From the NCBI RefSeq assembly GCF_910596095.1, contig NC_056534.1, positions 8,246,990-8,310,989 of the forward strand: a stretch of DNA of 64,000 nucleotides, given 5' to 3'. Shown here in pieces: positions 37,401 to 50,900 of this stretch (position 1 is the first letter of the stretch; every line of letters starts with the position of its first letter). Source of the stretch: Thunnus maccoyii. Its lineage: Eukaryota; Chordata; Actinopteri; Scombriformes; Scombridae. The translations under genes were made by a program, and so were the position numbers. The notes below the pieces were generated by a model. That model searched no databases and was not told where the DNA came from. It worked only from the letters and a program-made list of their open reading frames with translations.

Positions 37401-40400
37401 TTCATGGTTAAAGCAAGACTATGTAACTTCTGCTGAGCAGCAGCAACAGCAGCCTCTGCTGCCACAAGTGGTAATTAAAAGACGCTGGTGCATTTAATTC
37501 TGTTGATATCTGAGCAGTGAGGATACCGCACTACTGTAACGTGAGGGAACACTATTTGAAGGGGAACAGACTTCAACACTTGCTGTATCTAGACTGCAAG
37601 TGTGGCATGAGCAGCAACCCACAGCACCTGTGTTCTAAAATGTAGCTACTAACAGCTAGCGTTATACTGACCGACTTATGTTGCGATCCACATCATCTTC
37701 ACACACCACGGAAAATACAGTCTGGTGGCCGCTAGTATGTAACTTAATTCTATTGATAACGATATAGCTACATATTGGTGAGATAACACGTGATTATAAT
37801 TCACCAAAGGGCTCATCAGGCACGCCAGCTGTCGCTTATTAGCTGAACACCCACCTGCCAATACTCATAGAACTGGAGTTACATCCAGGTAACTACTATT
37901 TCTTGTGGGGGATCGTACCCGCTCAACCCAAGTTATTTTAAGGTAAATAGTTGTATAATGTTGCTTTAAAGTAAAGTTTGTCTCATATTTTGTCCAAGAA
38001 TTCTGCGCATCTGGCTATGTGGTAGCAAAAGGATAATGAATAATAATAACAAAGTTGTGTTTTTAAAAATATATTATTATTACTTTAACGTGAAAACATG
38101 TTATTTGTATGTGTTTCTGTCTTAGATGAGACAAAAAGTTCTGGTGTAAAAAAAGTGATATCTCCTCTCCTCTGCAGGATGGAAAGACTGCTGTGTCTAG
38201 ATGGTGGAGGTATAAAAGGCCTGGTGCTGATCCAGATGCTGATCGCTTTGGAGAGAGAGGCCGGTCGGCCCACCAGAGAGCTCTTCGACTGGGTGGCTGG
38301 CACGAGCACTGGAGGGATTCTGGCCCTCGCTATAATCCATGGTAAGTGTGTTTTTCTTTCTGCTTCCAAGAGTTTTCATACCCTAGCATCAAAACAATAA
38401 TGGTGTCTCTTCAATGTGTAGGAAAGTCCATGGAGTACCTTCGCTGCCTGTACTTCAGGATGAAAGAGCAGGTGTTCAAAGGGTCACGACCCTATGAATC
38501 AGCACCACTGGAGGATTTCCTGAAGAAAGAATTTGGAGAGAACACCAAGATGACAGACGTCCAATACCCCAGGTAACTGTTCATGTCAAACTTATTGAAG
38601 TCCTTTCATCCTAGAAGAAATATGTTTTTGTCGTTGTTACTTCACTTGAATGTTTGAGCTTCACTTAACAGAACGATGTATGTGCAGAGTTTGACAGTAG
38701 AAGACTGTTTTCACATTCAACTGCTGAAGCTGGAAAGTTTCTGTGTTAATTGAAAAGTTGTGTACATATGAGCATAATTTGTGACATCACAACTAGTTTG
38801 CTAATTCTGGTCCAATACGCACTTACACAAGTGTGATGAGGAGATTTGAAACCTTCAGTGCACATACACTGAGAATGGACTTTTCAGTGAAGTAGGAGAC
38901 ATCTTGAAATAAAAAATATTTGCATATTCATAGAGTCTGGATTTTTCAGTGAGGTAGAAAGAGTAGATGTCATTTTAAGAATTTCTAACCACATCAGACA
39001 CATTTTTATGTCTTAAAACAAGTTTGAAGGGGATTTTAGGGTTAAATGTGTCCACTAGGCAATAGGCAGAAAAGTGTAAAAAGGCACTAGAGACACTAGA
39101 CATTTCACTAAAAGCTAAAAATGTCAACCTCATAGTGGCGCTGGAGTAAAAGTCAGGCGATCACCAGAGTCAGTAGGATGTGTCCTCTGGGGACAATGGA
39201 GATCTGTTCAAAATGTCATGCCAATCTGTTCAGTAGTTATTGAGATATTTCATTCTGGACCAAAGTGGAGAGAAAGAAAGAATGAGTGACAGACCTCACC
39301 ACCCCTTGAACAATGCTGCTAGCATGGCTAAAAACTAGTAGTAGAGGATCCAGAATCTGTAAATGAGCAAATTTTGGTGTCAAAATGCTGGTTTTTCAGG
39401 TTTAGATCAGAATGTCTTGTCAAACACTTTTATTATGAACAAAAGCTGAGATATCTGACAAAAATTCACCCTTTTATGTTAAACTCACATTTACTCTATT
39501 ATCTTTTCACTCATACATTTGTTCTTGTACAGGGTGATGGTGACCAGTGTTCTAGCTGACAGACATCCAGGAGAACTGCACATCTTCAGGAACTATGACC
39601 CTCCCTCCGTCCACAGAGAGCCCCCGTATGCCACCACGGCCACGTTCCAGCCTCTCACTGTCCCACAAGGTACTAGACCTACTGCACTAGTGCTCAAATG
39701 TTTTATGAATGGTGGGTGGTGGTGTGTGTTGCTGTCTGCCACAGTGTCCTTAATGTTGTCACCAGATGGTGACATAGTAAAGTATTTTCTAACTCTACAC
39801 ATGGTGGTAAATTATACTCACTTCATTCAGGATTATATATTTATTTAGAAAATGAAACCTGAGAAGTCCATTTGTGTTGTGTTGTTTGAGTGGCAACCAT
39901 GTTGTTGTTACAGGATGGGAGGATGAGGATGTGTTGATAGTAGGATACACAGTGGAGCCAGCCAGAAAGCGTAGTAAGGTGACAGCTGAAGGTGTGTTTG
40001 TGAGTGAAAAACAAAGGAACAGGTTCACAAAGAACTTAACTTGATCAGTCACAAAATTACCTCACAAACTCCCATCTGTTCACGTATAAATATTATCCAG
40101 AATACATGCTTTTGAATACTTTAAATAGCAAAGCAGCAAAAAACATGTTTCAGCCCCACACCCTTTTCAACGTGGATGAATGTGTTTACTTCTTCACTGT
40201 TTAAAACTCGGTTATTGATACACAGTGACATTTTGGCACATTTCACTTTGTACTTAAGCTTGCACCCAAAATGAAAAACTAGTTGATTAGATTGATTGTT
40301 TCATGACTTTTTAAAATCTTTACATCAGAACAACTTGTGTGGCGAGCTGCCCGCTCCAGTGGTGCTGCCCCCACCTACTTCCGACCGATGGGCCGCTTTC

Positions 40401-42584
40401 TGGACGGAGGGCTATTGGCCAACAACCCGACACTAGACGCCATGTCAGAAATCCATCAGTACAACAAAGCCTTAAAAGCAGAGGTAGGTAACCTAACACC
40501 TTAATTATCTAGTCCACCTTTGATCGTCTGTTAACTGCACGTTTAAACATGGATTTAAAAAAAAAATCAAATAATGTGTCATCTCTCTTTTTAACTCTTC
40601 TCTCTCAGGGCCATGGGACGGAGGTCAAGAAGCTGGGTATAGTGGTCTCCCTTGGAACTGGTAAGCCACACAGTTGTGTCTGCAATGGCAAATAATGTAA
40701 TTCACACTAACTTTTCTACATGCAAAACCAATGGTCACTTAGTTTAGTTAGCTTAGTTTATGTCTTACCCCATCTTCACTATTCAACATGAGTCTATTAA
40801 AGTATAAGGCTGGTGGTTTTCTATATTTTTATTATTGTAAACAAATCTAATGTGCAGAGTCAAACCAACAATGAACCTATCCTACTTACAAGTGTTGTCT
40901 GTGTATCCAAAGCCTAATATATCATATTCCTCCGTGACATAGACCTCTGTTGTTCTCCAAAAAATATTAAAAACATGTCAATGAGCCACACCGCTGTGAG
41001 TGACATGTTCCTTCCCCCCGAAGGCAATAGTTACTGTAGTTTTTTTAGAAACGGCTCCAAAGATTAATAACAGCAGTAACATTTTCAGTCTCAGGAGAGA
41101 CGTTCCTTGTAATGCAGGTCCTACTGAGCGTGATGCATGCTAATGCATTGTGCTAAGGTGACTCTGTTTACAGTGCTTCACCAGCTTGTTGTGCTAGATG
41201 TCACAACCTCTTGACTTTGTAAATTTCAGTGCAAAGTCAAGAGATGATGACACGTCAAGATGAAAGGTCAATATGAAGTGTTCTTAATGACAACAGGGGA
41301 GCTCAGAGTATTAAGATGTATCAGGCTTTGGATAAACTCACAATACTTATAAGTAGGATCAGTTCATTGTTGGTTCGGCTCTGCACATGAGATTTGTTGA
41401 CAATAGGAAAACTATTGATTATTATTATTATTGCATAGATTAGAGGATGATGATTCAATTGCTGTTGGGGGGGGGGGAGTGATTTACATCCCTAACTCCT
41501 ACTATGTTTGTACCTTGCTTTGACCACTGAACTAAACAATAAACATTAACACAACTCATTGTGAGTAACTCAATTTAGAAACTCCTCCTGCTCCTCCAGC
41601 TGTACAGTATCTGTGCTCCTGTGTGTCTCCAGGTAAACCTCCTCAGGTGGTTGTGAGCTCTGTGGATGTTTTCCGGCCTTCTAATCCTCTGGAGCTGGCC
41701 AAGAGCTTTGTAGGAGCCAAAGAGCTGGGCAAGATGCTGGTGGACTGTGTGAGAACAGTTGGAGCACCTGCTTTTAAATTTACCTTGTTCCTTGTGTAAA
41801 TCAATGAGTGCTTGATGCTCATCATCCACAGCTGAAACTATATGTTTTTTCATATTAATTCATCCTGCCAGAGTTGTGTTTTCCACTTTTTGTGAAGCCT
41901 TTTAATATTCCTGATATTTTGGACATGACAACCAGTATCAATAACATTTCAGAAAGTGTCTCTAAATCTAAAATTTCTTCTCTCTCTCTGACTGGACAGT
42001 GTACAGATTCTGATGGCTGTGCAGTTGGCAGAGCAAGAGCCTGGTGTGAAATGATTGACACCATCTACCACAGGTCAGCTGACCATGAATCTGCAGCACT
42101 TCAGTTCTTTATTTACTGCTGTCTCTGCTCTCTGTTTTAACTCCAGCTGGCAACGAGTAAATGATTATCTGCTATGTTCCTGGCCTAAACTAGACATCAC
42201 TGCAGCTCTATAACATCATAGACAGTATAACTTTACCAACCAACACCATCTGGCTTGAAGCTCGGGTGAAGCTCAGCTTGAGTGACCCACATTGTTACAG
42301 CCTGAGATGCATGTTGATCAAGTTTGTTTCTGTTTGTGTTTGTCAAATGGGCATTTATAGTATTCATGGTTGGTCTATTATCTCTAATGTACTTTAAAAC
42401 TATGTAAGATTCACTATTTATTCATTGTCTTTTGTACAGATTGAGCCCCCAGCTGTCTCAAGAGGTGATGTTGGATGAAGTGAGTGATGCAGTCCTGGTG
42501 GACATGCTGTGGGAAACCCAAATGTACCTTTATTAGAAGAGAGAAGTCCTCCAATCCCTGGCAAAAGTGCTAATGGACAACTGA
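34455..42584 (+). pseudogene. pla2g6 copy 2, 5'-truncated, with an early stop
   Basis: Thirteen exons: 34455-34551, 34863-35045, 35461-35569, 36616-36732, 37272-37362, 38178-38341, 38422-38572, 39533-39669, 40329-40483, 40609-40660, 41633-41748, 42000-42073, 42440-42584. The exons matching 471-944 and everything upstream are missing. Splice sites and catalytic motifs ([24 protein letters not shown]) are all kept. The last exon has TAG at 42534-42536 where copy 1 has GAG, which removes the last 16 residues. In exon 42000-42073 the conserved Asp of AVDRARAW is Gly. With no start it is probably a recent pseudogene, though a transcript from a captured promoter is not excluded. Confidence 0.85.
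37418..37935. mobile_element. Truncated MITE-like element in pla2g6 copy 2
   Basis: It has the left terminal repeat ACTATGTAACTT (37418-37429) after GCAAG, as in copy 1. The right end is cut within AAGTTA near 37935, and the inner foldback is gone. The element was therefore in place before pla2g6 was duplicated. Confidence 0.65.
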
Positions 42585-44877
42585 AAGCACAAGAAAATCA
42601 TGAGGAAAGGCTATGAAGATGGGGCTATAAGAGCAGAAAGGAATGTGAAAGCAAAATGGAGAAAAGGAGAGCAAAGGAGAGTCTTTTGAGTGGAGTCAAA
42701 GACAAGAGTGATTGGATGACGCACAAAGATTAGTGAGACATGTGTTCGAATCGAAACTATGATGTCTGTGGCGGTGTGCTCTTTCTCTAAGACAAACTCC
42801 TTGAGCCGATGTGACCACAGTGACTTTCATATTTACACTCAAATGTCAGTACACGATAGCAAATGTATAAAACATGGCAGAGACTGAAATCTAACAGGAA
42901 AACAACTGACAGGATGTCGCCTATTGGAAGACAAGTTATGTAGCATCTTATGACCTTATCACTGACCTTATCAAGTTTAATGTGTTTGTATATAAACCAT
43001 TGAAATAGAGTGTGGAGTTTCCCTCCTTTGGTATGTGAATACAGGGGAACTGTAGGAGGAAGTGGTTCCAACTAAATCATACTAAGATCAGTATACACTG
43101 TGACTGTGATAGTGTCAGTTTACTGTCACCCTCCCCCCTCTATAGTGTTGCGTGAGAAGTTTTTGAATCCAGTTCTCATTGGTTGTGATAAAACCATAAC
43201 GCCCTTCGTCATTCTTCATTTTGTTGTTCCTCTTTCTTTTTTTTTTTACCCAAGTAGCTGCAATGACAATGTACAGACATATTACTTATGGCCATATCAG
43301 AAGGACCCTACAGTAGCACAACAAAATCTGCAATATACTGTAACACAGCTTGGACGATGGTGATGATGAACCAGATCTGCCTTATGTGTCTGGGGCCCAA
43401 ATTTGTACTGTTTTCTTTCATTCACATCACACTGTCATGCCTTTTTATAGGTTATTTAGACTGACTTTAAACATAACCGTACTCCCATTGCTAACTTGCT
43501 TGCACACTGTACACTTGTTACAACCTTTCATAAAGGTATCTTGAACAAATATTTAACATGTACTTGTACAACTGGAATTATACACTTACTTGAAAGACAA
43601 AGAAACAATACTGCACTGGTGTTTGTACAACCTAAACTAGAAGTAACAAATTATTTACATATGTTTTTTTTTGTATATGGATTAATTACTGAAGTGTATA
43701 CTGGTATGGTAATAAAATATATTAATATGGACTTCAGTTGTGTCCATGACTGTTTTGTTTCTTTGTTGTGCACTTGATTTTCAGCCGACATGTTATTTAA
43801 CTCAGCACGGGTAAGATTAGATCCCTGTTTTATTAATTGAATGCTGTGTGACCATTGAACAATTCAGAGCATCAGTTAAAGTAAGTCAACTTTATTTAAA
43901 GGTACAATCCATAGTAAAGAAAAGGGTCATCCCACCATCAAAACTCAAAACTTACAATTGCATTTAACTTTTGCATTCAACTTAGTTGAAAGACCCTTTA
44001 AGAAAAGCATTAAAGACAACTGCTAAAAAGCTTTAATTATTGTTTGATGCTTTGTAAGAGAAAGTAAAACCATTTTTTAATTGTAATGTCACATCGTGTT
44101 AAACAAATAAATTCCGATTTCATTTTCATCTTTAATGGAAACCTGTAATTATGAATTATTAACCATTTCATGGTTAGTCCAATATCCTTTTTTATAATCA
44201 CGTTTTAGCAATTATACAATAGTACTTTGATCAAAATGTAGCAAGACACTAACATTACCTTTCAATCAATAATGTGACAATTTCAAAATTTCTGCTATCA
44301 CCATGGCAACTGTTGTAACGTTATGTCCGAAAAATACATACGTTTAGCTGCCCTGAAACAAACAAACCATTGTTTCTATGGATGTCCATCACTGCCAGTG
44401 TGCTCCTGAGGTGCTCGCTCATGTAAGACCAGAAAAATATCCCTTTGTACATCACGAAGGAAGGTTACATTCATTCTCTTGAAGTTTTTGTTTGCTGTGT
44501 AATTTTAGGGATCCACCACCTGGCCATTATACCTGAAAAAAAGAAAAAAGAAAAGAATGTACTGTCATTATGTTTCAAAGTAGGCTGTTCAAAAATATAC
44601 AAGAAAAGCGATTTTTCTCAGTTGATGCAGTCTCGTCATATGTCACACAATCTTTAACTACATTCTAGTAACCTTTTAAGCAAGTTTCATGAAAATCTGA
44701 TCATTGGTGTGTTCAGTGATCATCAATGTAGACTTTAAACACCACAGTGACAGAACCTAACCCACAAGTTTTATCAAAACAGTACCAGTGCAGTCTGAGA
44801 TATCATGTAGTCCAACCTGTAATAAGCTACGTAATTCTTATCTCTCTCAAATGTAATCAGTTGTAATGAAGAGATGC
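42585..44877. other. Copied 3' region of pla2g6 and convergent spacer
   Basis: It follows the 3' region of copy 1 closely up to about 44355, then skips about 750 bases and resumes with the sequence just behind the receptor. No new gene is seen. Confidence 0.6.
43711..43716 (+). promoter_or_regulatory. Polyadenylation signal AATAAA, pla2g6 copy 2
   Basis: Counterpart of the signal at 11882-11887, in the copied 3' region. Confidence 0.45.
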
Positions 44878-45800
44878 TTACTCAGGGGTTGTGTTGGATC
44901 TAAAGCGGACAACAGCATAGAGGACATGCGTCTGTTCTTGGGGCTGATGTGGCTGGACGGTGGTGTAGAGCGGATCTGTCTGGTTCTTAGAGAAGTAAAC
45001 TCTGCTGTAGTAAAGGTCATCCTGCTCTGTTGCTTGAGCTGAGATGTCTTCATACACAGGACCAGGGTTTAGCTGATAAAGAAAGTAAATAATATTATTT
45101 TACATTATGTTAAAGTTTTGGCTGATCCTCCCAAGCAATATGGAACAATTCCAAGTAGAACACAACTGATAATGGTTTTGGAAGAGATATTAAATGAGTG
45201 TAACAACAGACGTTTGGTTTCTTTATGTTCCAGTTTCATGAATAACAATAAAAATAGTTTTTCCCATTTAGGGTTTCTCCAAGAGAATTATCAACACTGA
45301 AAATAATGATAAAACAGTGTTTAGTAAAGAAATAACCTGCAAGAAAAGCATTTAAACAGGGTTGTTGTCAGAAATGTTATGTAATGTGGCAGAATTGTTT
45401 AAATTATTTTATTTTACCTGCTCCATATTGTCTGATGTTTCAAGTCTAGGAGAACGGCTGGAGGACCTCTTTCTCCTGTTTAGTGAAATGAGTGAATATA
45501 AAAATGAATAGATGATGTCAGGTTAGTGTGTAAATGTCATGACTCTGCAACAAAGCTCATTGTTTCTCACCTAATCCAGAAGAAGACAGTGAATGGTATT
45601 ATAACCAGGAGAGCAGCAACAACTCCAACTGCTGCTGTTGATGTTCCTGTGGTACTTTGGACAGTGAGAGTCTTTTCACCAGAGCTGATGTTTTGGTGCA
45701 GGGTCATGCACCACCTGCAATTCACAACAACAACAACAGCAGAGGGACAACAACATTGCTGTTGTTGTCCCTCTGCTTCTAAACACAAAGTTGATTATAT
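44878..45800 (-). pseudogene. CD22/Siglec-like receptor Ig-4 (type A), gutted
   Basis: Tail-2 (44878-45072) and tail-1 (45418-45475) are complete, with motifs VYEDI, LYYSRV, LYTTV and VLYAVV. The C2c-membrane exon is cut: 45571-45698 keeps only QNISSGEKTLTV, a stalk with no 33-base repeat unit, and the membrane segment. It then passes through filler into the remains of the leader exon and its upstream sequence (from about 45752). V1, C2a, half-V, C2b, V3 and most of C2c are lost. A short frame still runs from 45788 through the membrane segment, but it has no leader or Ig fold. Confidence 0.85.
45738..45777. repeat. Perfect hairpin at the Ig-4 deletion scar
   Basis: Arms AGCAGAGGGACAACAACA (45738-45755) and its exact complement (45760-45777) flank a 4-base loop. 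The right arm is leader-exon upstream sequence. The left arm appears to be a new inverted copy of it. Confidence 0.9.
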
Positions 45801-46525
45801 TATTTTTTTAATGGTCTTACTACACCTGCTGTGTTTATGAAAGTTCATAAAACATCAAATCTATAAATAAATGGTCAAAATCAACAGCAGTCCTCTTACA
45901 GAGTAAAGACTTAAGAGGACAGAATGGACTGTTGGTCATTGTGAGAGTTGCGGGCAGATGTACAGCAAGAAGCTCTGACACCTAAAATTCATTTCCTTCC
46001 TGCTTCTTCCTCTAGTACAGAATCTACCTCACATAGTTCAGTATTTATTTGATGTCATAATTCGAGAAGGAAGACTTTGACTTTAACTTATGGATGTCAT
46101 TATATTTCTTACTCTGTATCTCATCACAATTATTATTTTTATTTTCAGTTTTTATGGTGTATTGGTTCTTCATGCCAGATATTTTAGTGTTAAACTGCAT
46201 TATATTTTCATTGAAAAGTTGTAAAAACTACTGAAGTGAGAACAGAGAGATGTGAAGCTGTCTATGGACGGTGATGGTGGTTTCTGTGGTGGAAACTGCA
46301 GAAGTTTATGGTAACTTAAAACACTGCAGAGCATGCAGAATAGGACTCATAATAGTATAATATGTTGTACATGAAGGACATCTGAAGAGCTCATTCTGGC
46401 AGATGAAGTGAAAATGTTGAGAGCCTTTTTTTTATTCATCCTTTCTGTTTTCTGTATCAATCTGCAATTTTCTACAACAGTTAACAGTAAATGATCATTA
46501 CATCAGAGAGGATAAACATTTATAC

Positions 46526-46580
46526 CTGAGATGTTGGGGCTGAAACCAGTAAACACACATCCAACTTCTGCCAACAACAT
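46526..46580 (-). pseudogene. Second leader-like exon behind Ig-4
   Basis: It starts MLLAEVGCVFTGFSPNIS on the minus strand and keeps a usable donor (CTCAG then GTATAA). The duplicated upstream block follows it. With Ig-4 gutted, no gene body is left for it to serve. Confidence 0.65.
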
Positions 46581-47936
46581 GGTTGTTTTAGTCCCTCGCT
46601 TCTAATCAGTGGACCTTTTTCACAGCAAACACTTTGACTTGTTCCAGCAGAAAAAGTACAGGTGTAAATAATAACATAAATTTTGGCACCAATACTGGGT
46701 CTATGAGTTGATTGTATAACAGTGTTTGTATCTGCTACATCATAACTGCTGACTTTATGAAAGCTCATAAAAAATGTAATTGAAGAGTCTAAATTAAGAG
46801 CAGGTTTATAGAGAAATGACTGAAGCCAGAATGGACTGTTGGTCAGTGTGAGGGAGGCTGGCAGACATGCTGCATGTAGCTCTGAAACCAAAAATAAACC
46901 TCCTTCCTCATTACAATTCTTAGTAAAACCACAGATAAACAATCTATGTGTATCTATGTGTATTTTGACATGGAGAACCTTCATATTTACTTTAAGGTGT
47001 CATTGTTTCTCATTTTTAAGTAATGTATCGGCTCATCATGCAACATGCAGCAGTGTTAAGCTGCATCAAGTATCATAAAAAGGTGTCAAACTTGCCAGTG
47101 TTGGTCAGAGAGGTGTGAGACTGTCTGTGTTTGTTTCATGGTGAAAAAAAAAACACTTGTGAATAGGAAGCTGCAGACATAGTTTTGATAATCACATCAT
47201 ACACTGCAGAACATGCAGAGTAGAACATGTTTCTGAGAGCAAAATAAGTTTTACAAAAGCATTTTTACAGTTATGGCTGCAAATCAAACAGAAAGCACAG
47301 TAATACAACATGAAGCACACCAGAAAAAAACACAGAATGCTTCAATAAGCTTACATGGCATTGCATTGTGGTCTGGCAATGCCATTGGTTAATCTACTAT
47401 AAGTATTCTGTTCTCAATGATGCAACATGTCCGTCAACAATCCACAACAAATCTAAAAATCTGCACAAAGCAAGACAGCATGAGAAAATGTGGTCCAAAT
47501 ATATACATCATACTTCATCTCATTTAAATGTTCTCTGTGTGTTCCACTGATGAGGGACACAAGCCAAAACACATGTATCACAATAATTATTCTCTATATT
47601 ACCAATGTGGTCTTATTTCTAGCAAATGTGAAAAAGTCTTCAGATACACTCGATCTGCTGTTTCAAAGTGTTCAGTACTTTTGGGTAACTACTGTTAAAC
47701 ATGGAATGGAGTGTAATGGTGCCAGAGATTAGAAACTTTGAAATGTGACATTGAAGTCTGGCATATATCAGGCAGAAAGGTTTCCCACTGTGAAACATCT
47801 CACCAAGATTTATTAACATCAGACCTGTGGTGTGTCAGATACACCCCAACACTGTGTATTGAAGGGTTGTTGAAAATAGTACTGTTCAAGATGAGCAAGG
47901 TCACTAAGTGGATCTTGAATCAGTTGTAATCATTGA
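46581..47936. other. Spacer between the Ig-4 leader copy and Ig-5
   Basis: It contains the duplicated upstream block and sequence matching the spacers behind Ig-2 and Ig-5, but without the blocks found at 28642-28994 and 29080-29390. No gene is seen. Confidence 0.55.
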
Positions 47937-50900
47937 TCACTTTGGGGTCCTGTTGGGTCTAAAGTTGACAACAGCATAAGCAACGTCGTCCTGTTCTTTA
48001 GACTGGTGTGGCTGGACGTTGGAGTAGAGAGGATGTGTCTGGGTCTTAGAGAAGTAGACTCTGCTATAGTGAAGATCATCCTGCTGTGTTGGTTGGGCTG
48101 AGATGTTTTCATTCACAGGACCAGGGTTTAACTGATGAGAAGACAAGACAAATAACATTAGCTTACATTGTGGGGCATTAAACCTCTAATAATAATAAGT
48201 AACTGTTGACCTTACAGCCTTAGAGGTATACTTAGTTTGTCCAAAATATGTTTATTTTCTTTTACAGATAGTTTTTAGGTCAGTGTAATCTTCATGATAT
48301 CAATGATAAATGATTAATGAATGAATGAATGAATAATTGAAAATGAATTGAAATGAATAATTAATCCATATCAAATGATTTACAAATGGCTGATTTGTGT
48401 TGGAAGACTAATGTAGCTGTGTAATGTGGACTGCAGTAGAAGACATTTTAGATGTACAGCACATCTACGCTGCAAAATTTGGACCCATAAAACTAATGGT
48501 ACTGTACAATGTAGTTCTGTGTTGTTTTGTGTAACTTGAAGGATCATCCCATCTGAGGGGAAACAGGACAGACGAAGGTGATGTTTTTCCAATGCAGCAG
48601 AATTTAAAATATTCTGTTCTTTGAGAAGGAACTGCAAATCCTGCACACTCAGGTAAAAAATCTTACTTTCTTACTTGAAAGTCTATGAAGGCCCGAAGTG
48701 TTTTTAATTAATTAAGTAAAATTGACCTACAATGTGAGTTTTAGATCTTAGTGACCTGTCATTAAAGTCAAACTGAAATTTGAATTCTCTCCACTTTTTG
48801 TGAAAGGAAATATAAACAATCATGAAACTGCAGATATTGTGCATAATTCTCAATGTTTCAAAAGAAGATCAAACAATTTTTGGACATATTTGCGGAAACA
48901 ATGTCTTAGCTTCAGGCCTGTGGGTGGGTGTTTCCCTTTGTAGCAATTGACTGACATTTGAATGCTGTCGTTGTAAGGAGACACGCTGTCAGCTTGCTGC
49001 TGCTCAACTGACTAGAGCACGTCATACTCTGTATAGCCTTTAATGTTGCTGATAAAGGGAAAAAAACATCTTGTATCAGGATGTTTTTTCCCCTTATCAA
49101 CAAGTTCACATAGTGTTGGTTAAGTCCTCTTAGTGATTAAAGACATCTGTCCATTTACAATATTCAGTATTTGGGAGGACCCATCATGCTGTGAAGTTTG
49201 TATTTCACTCAGAAACTGGAAACTAGAAAGCTGGACTGACTAGCTTCCACTCAGAAAGTGAGAGCTATGTAAACTAGCTTGTTAAAGTTAGCACTGATTC
49301 CCACAAGATGTCATTTTTGTTCATGTTATTCAACTCCTGCTGAGTCATTCTGCACACTCAGTGCTGTGTTTGTCCCACATTATCAAAAGGAGGAGGTCTA
49401 GTTAGCGTTAGATGTCTCTCTTTCACAGGTCCATATACAGTATGATGATGGAAAATGACCAGACTGTCAAAACTATAAGTTGAAACTCACAGCAATAGGT
49501 CCTTTAATGTCAGCAGCCCCCCATGAATTTAATCAGGACACTGAGTAACGTACTGTAATCAGTGTTCAAATCACAAATGGGACCAAGCAACAGCTAACAA
49601 TGACTAGCAAGGACTAATAATGTATGAACCATTTTAGTGGCTGCTCACACAGATGTCGCACCAATAAAATTACCAAACCATCGTTGTCAGCTGGAGAACA
49701 CTAATGTGGGGGAGCTATTAAGGCACAATTGAACTAAATTTCTTCTTTTTGGTATTTACAGTACACAAGTATATAAGTCAAAACAAATACCAAGGACATA
49801 TATACAGAGTTCTCAGTGAAAATTAATTTTAACGTAATTTTGACTTTAAAAATTAAACGTTGTGCAAAATGTTTTTGAAATTTCTGTTCCTTACCTGCTC
49901 CATGTTGACTGTTGCTTCGTTACCTGAAGTCCTTCTTTTTCTAGATAGTGAAACAAATGAATATATATACATGAATAAGTGATTTCAGGTTAGAAATTAA
50001 ATGTAATTTCTTGCAACAGAGCAGGGTTTTGCTTACCTCCTAATCCACAAGAAGACAAAAAGAGGTGTTATAACTAGGAGAGCAACAACAGCTCCTGCAG
50101 CTGCAGCTAATGTATATTTACTTTCAACAGTAAGAGTCCTGTCACTGGAGTTGAAGTTCTTGTGAGATGTCACAGCACAGGAGTAGTTTCCTGCATGATG
50201 ACTTCTGACTGGGTCTAGTACCAGTTGTTTGCTTTGGCTGTGTGACAGTTTCACAGGTTGTTTGTTCAAATACCAAATGTAGGTTGTGTTGTCAGTCAGA
50301 GGACAATTGGTTATGCAGGTCAGTGTGACTCTTTGGCCCTCTGCCACCACAGCAGGATGCAACTTCACTCTCAGGCCTGAAAAATGGTTAAATTGGTCAG
50401 TAAATGTAAAAAAAGACATCCATAAGTCATCAAACCTAAATAATAAGTCCTTATTCCTAAATGACCAAATTCCTCACTTGTCAAACCTGTAACATGTGTT
50501 CCATAAGTGACTCGTATGAGCGTTTTCTGTTCTGCCACCCTGAGGTTCAAGGTCTGATTAAATGTAGGCAATTAAGGCTACTTTGTTGGAGGAAAGATCT
50601 CATTAAAAGAATCTAATGATGATTGGGACAAAAACACTGATTTTTGTTGCCAGTCACCTGGTTTGCATGACCAACCATCCACCCTACAATGAGACTTTCT
50701 GCAGTTTTGCTACTTTTGTTCCACCTTTATGCTAATGAGAGAGAACAGTTGCCATTATTCACAAGACACATGCAAAACAAAAAGTGCACCACAGATTGAC
50801 ACCTGTAGGAATGATGCATTTTGGGACTATTGTTAGGAGAAATACAAAAAGTATTAAGACCAAACTAGAGAGACAGTGTGGAAGAAATAATGATATTAGA

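Noticed and set aside
46520-46984. 154-codon minus-strand frame behind Ig-4
   Set aside because: It runs through the duplicated leader/upstream block. The homologous places behind Ig-1, Ig-2 and Ig-5 are interrupted, and the product has no domain signs.
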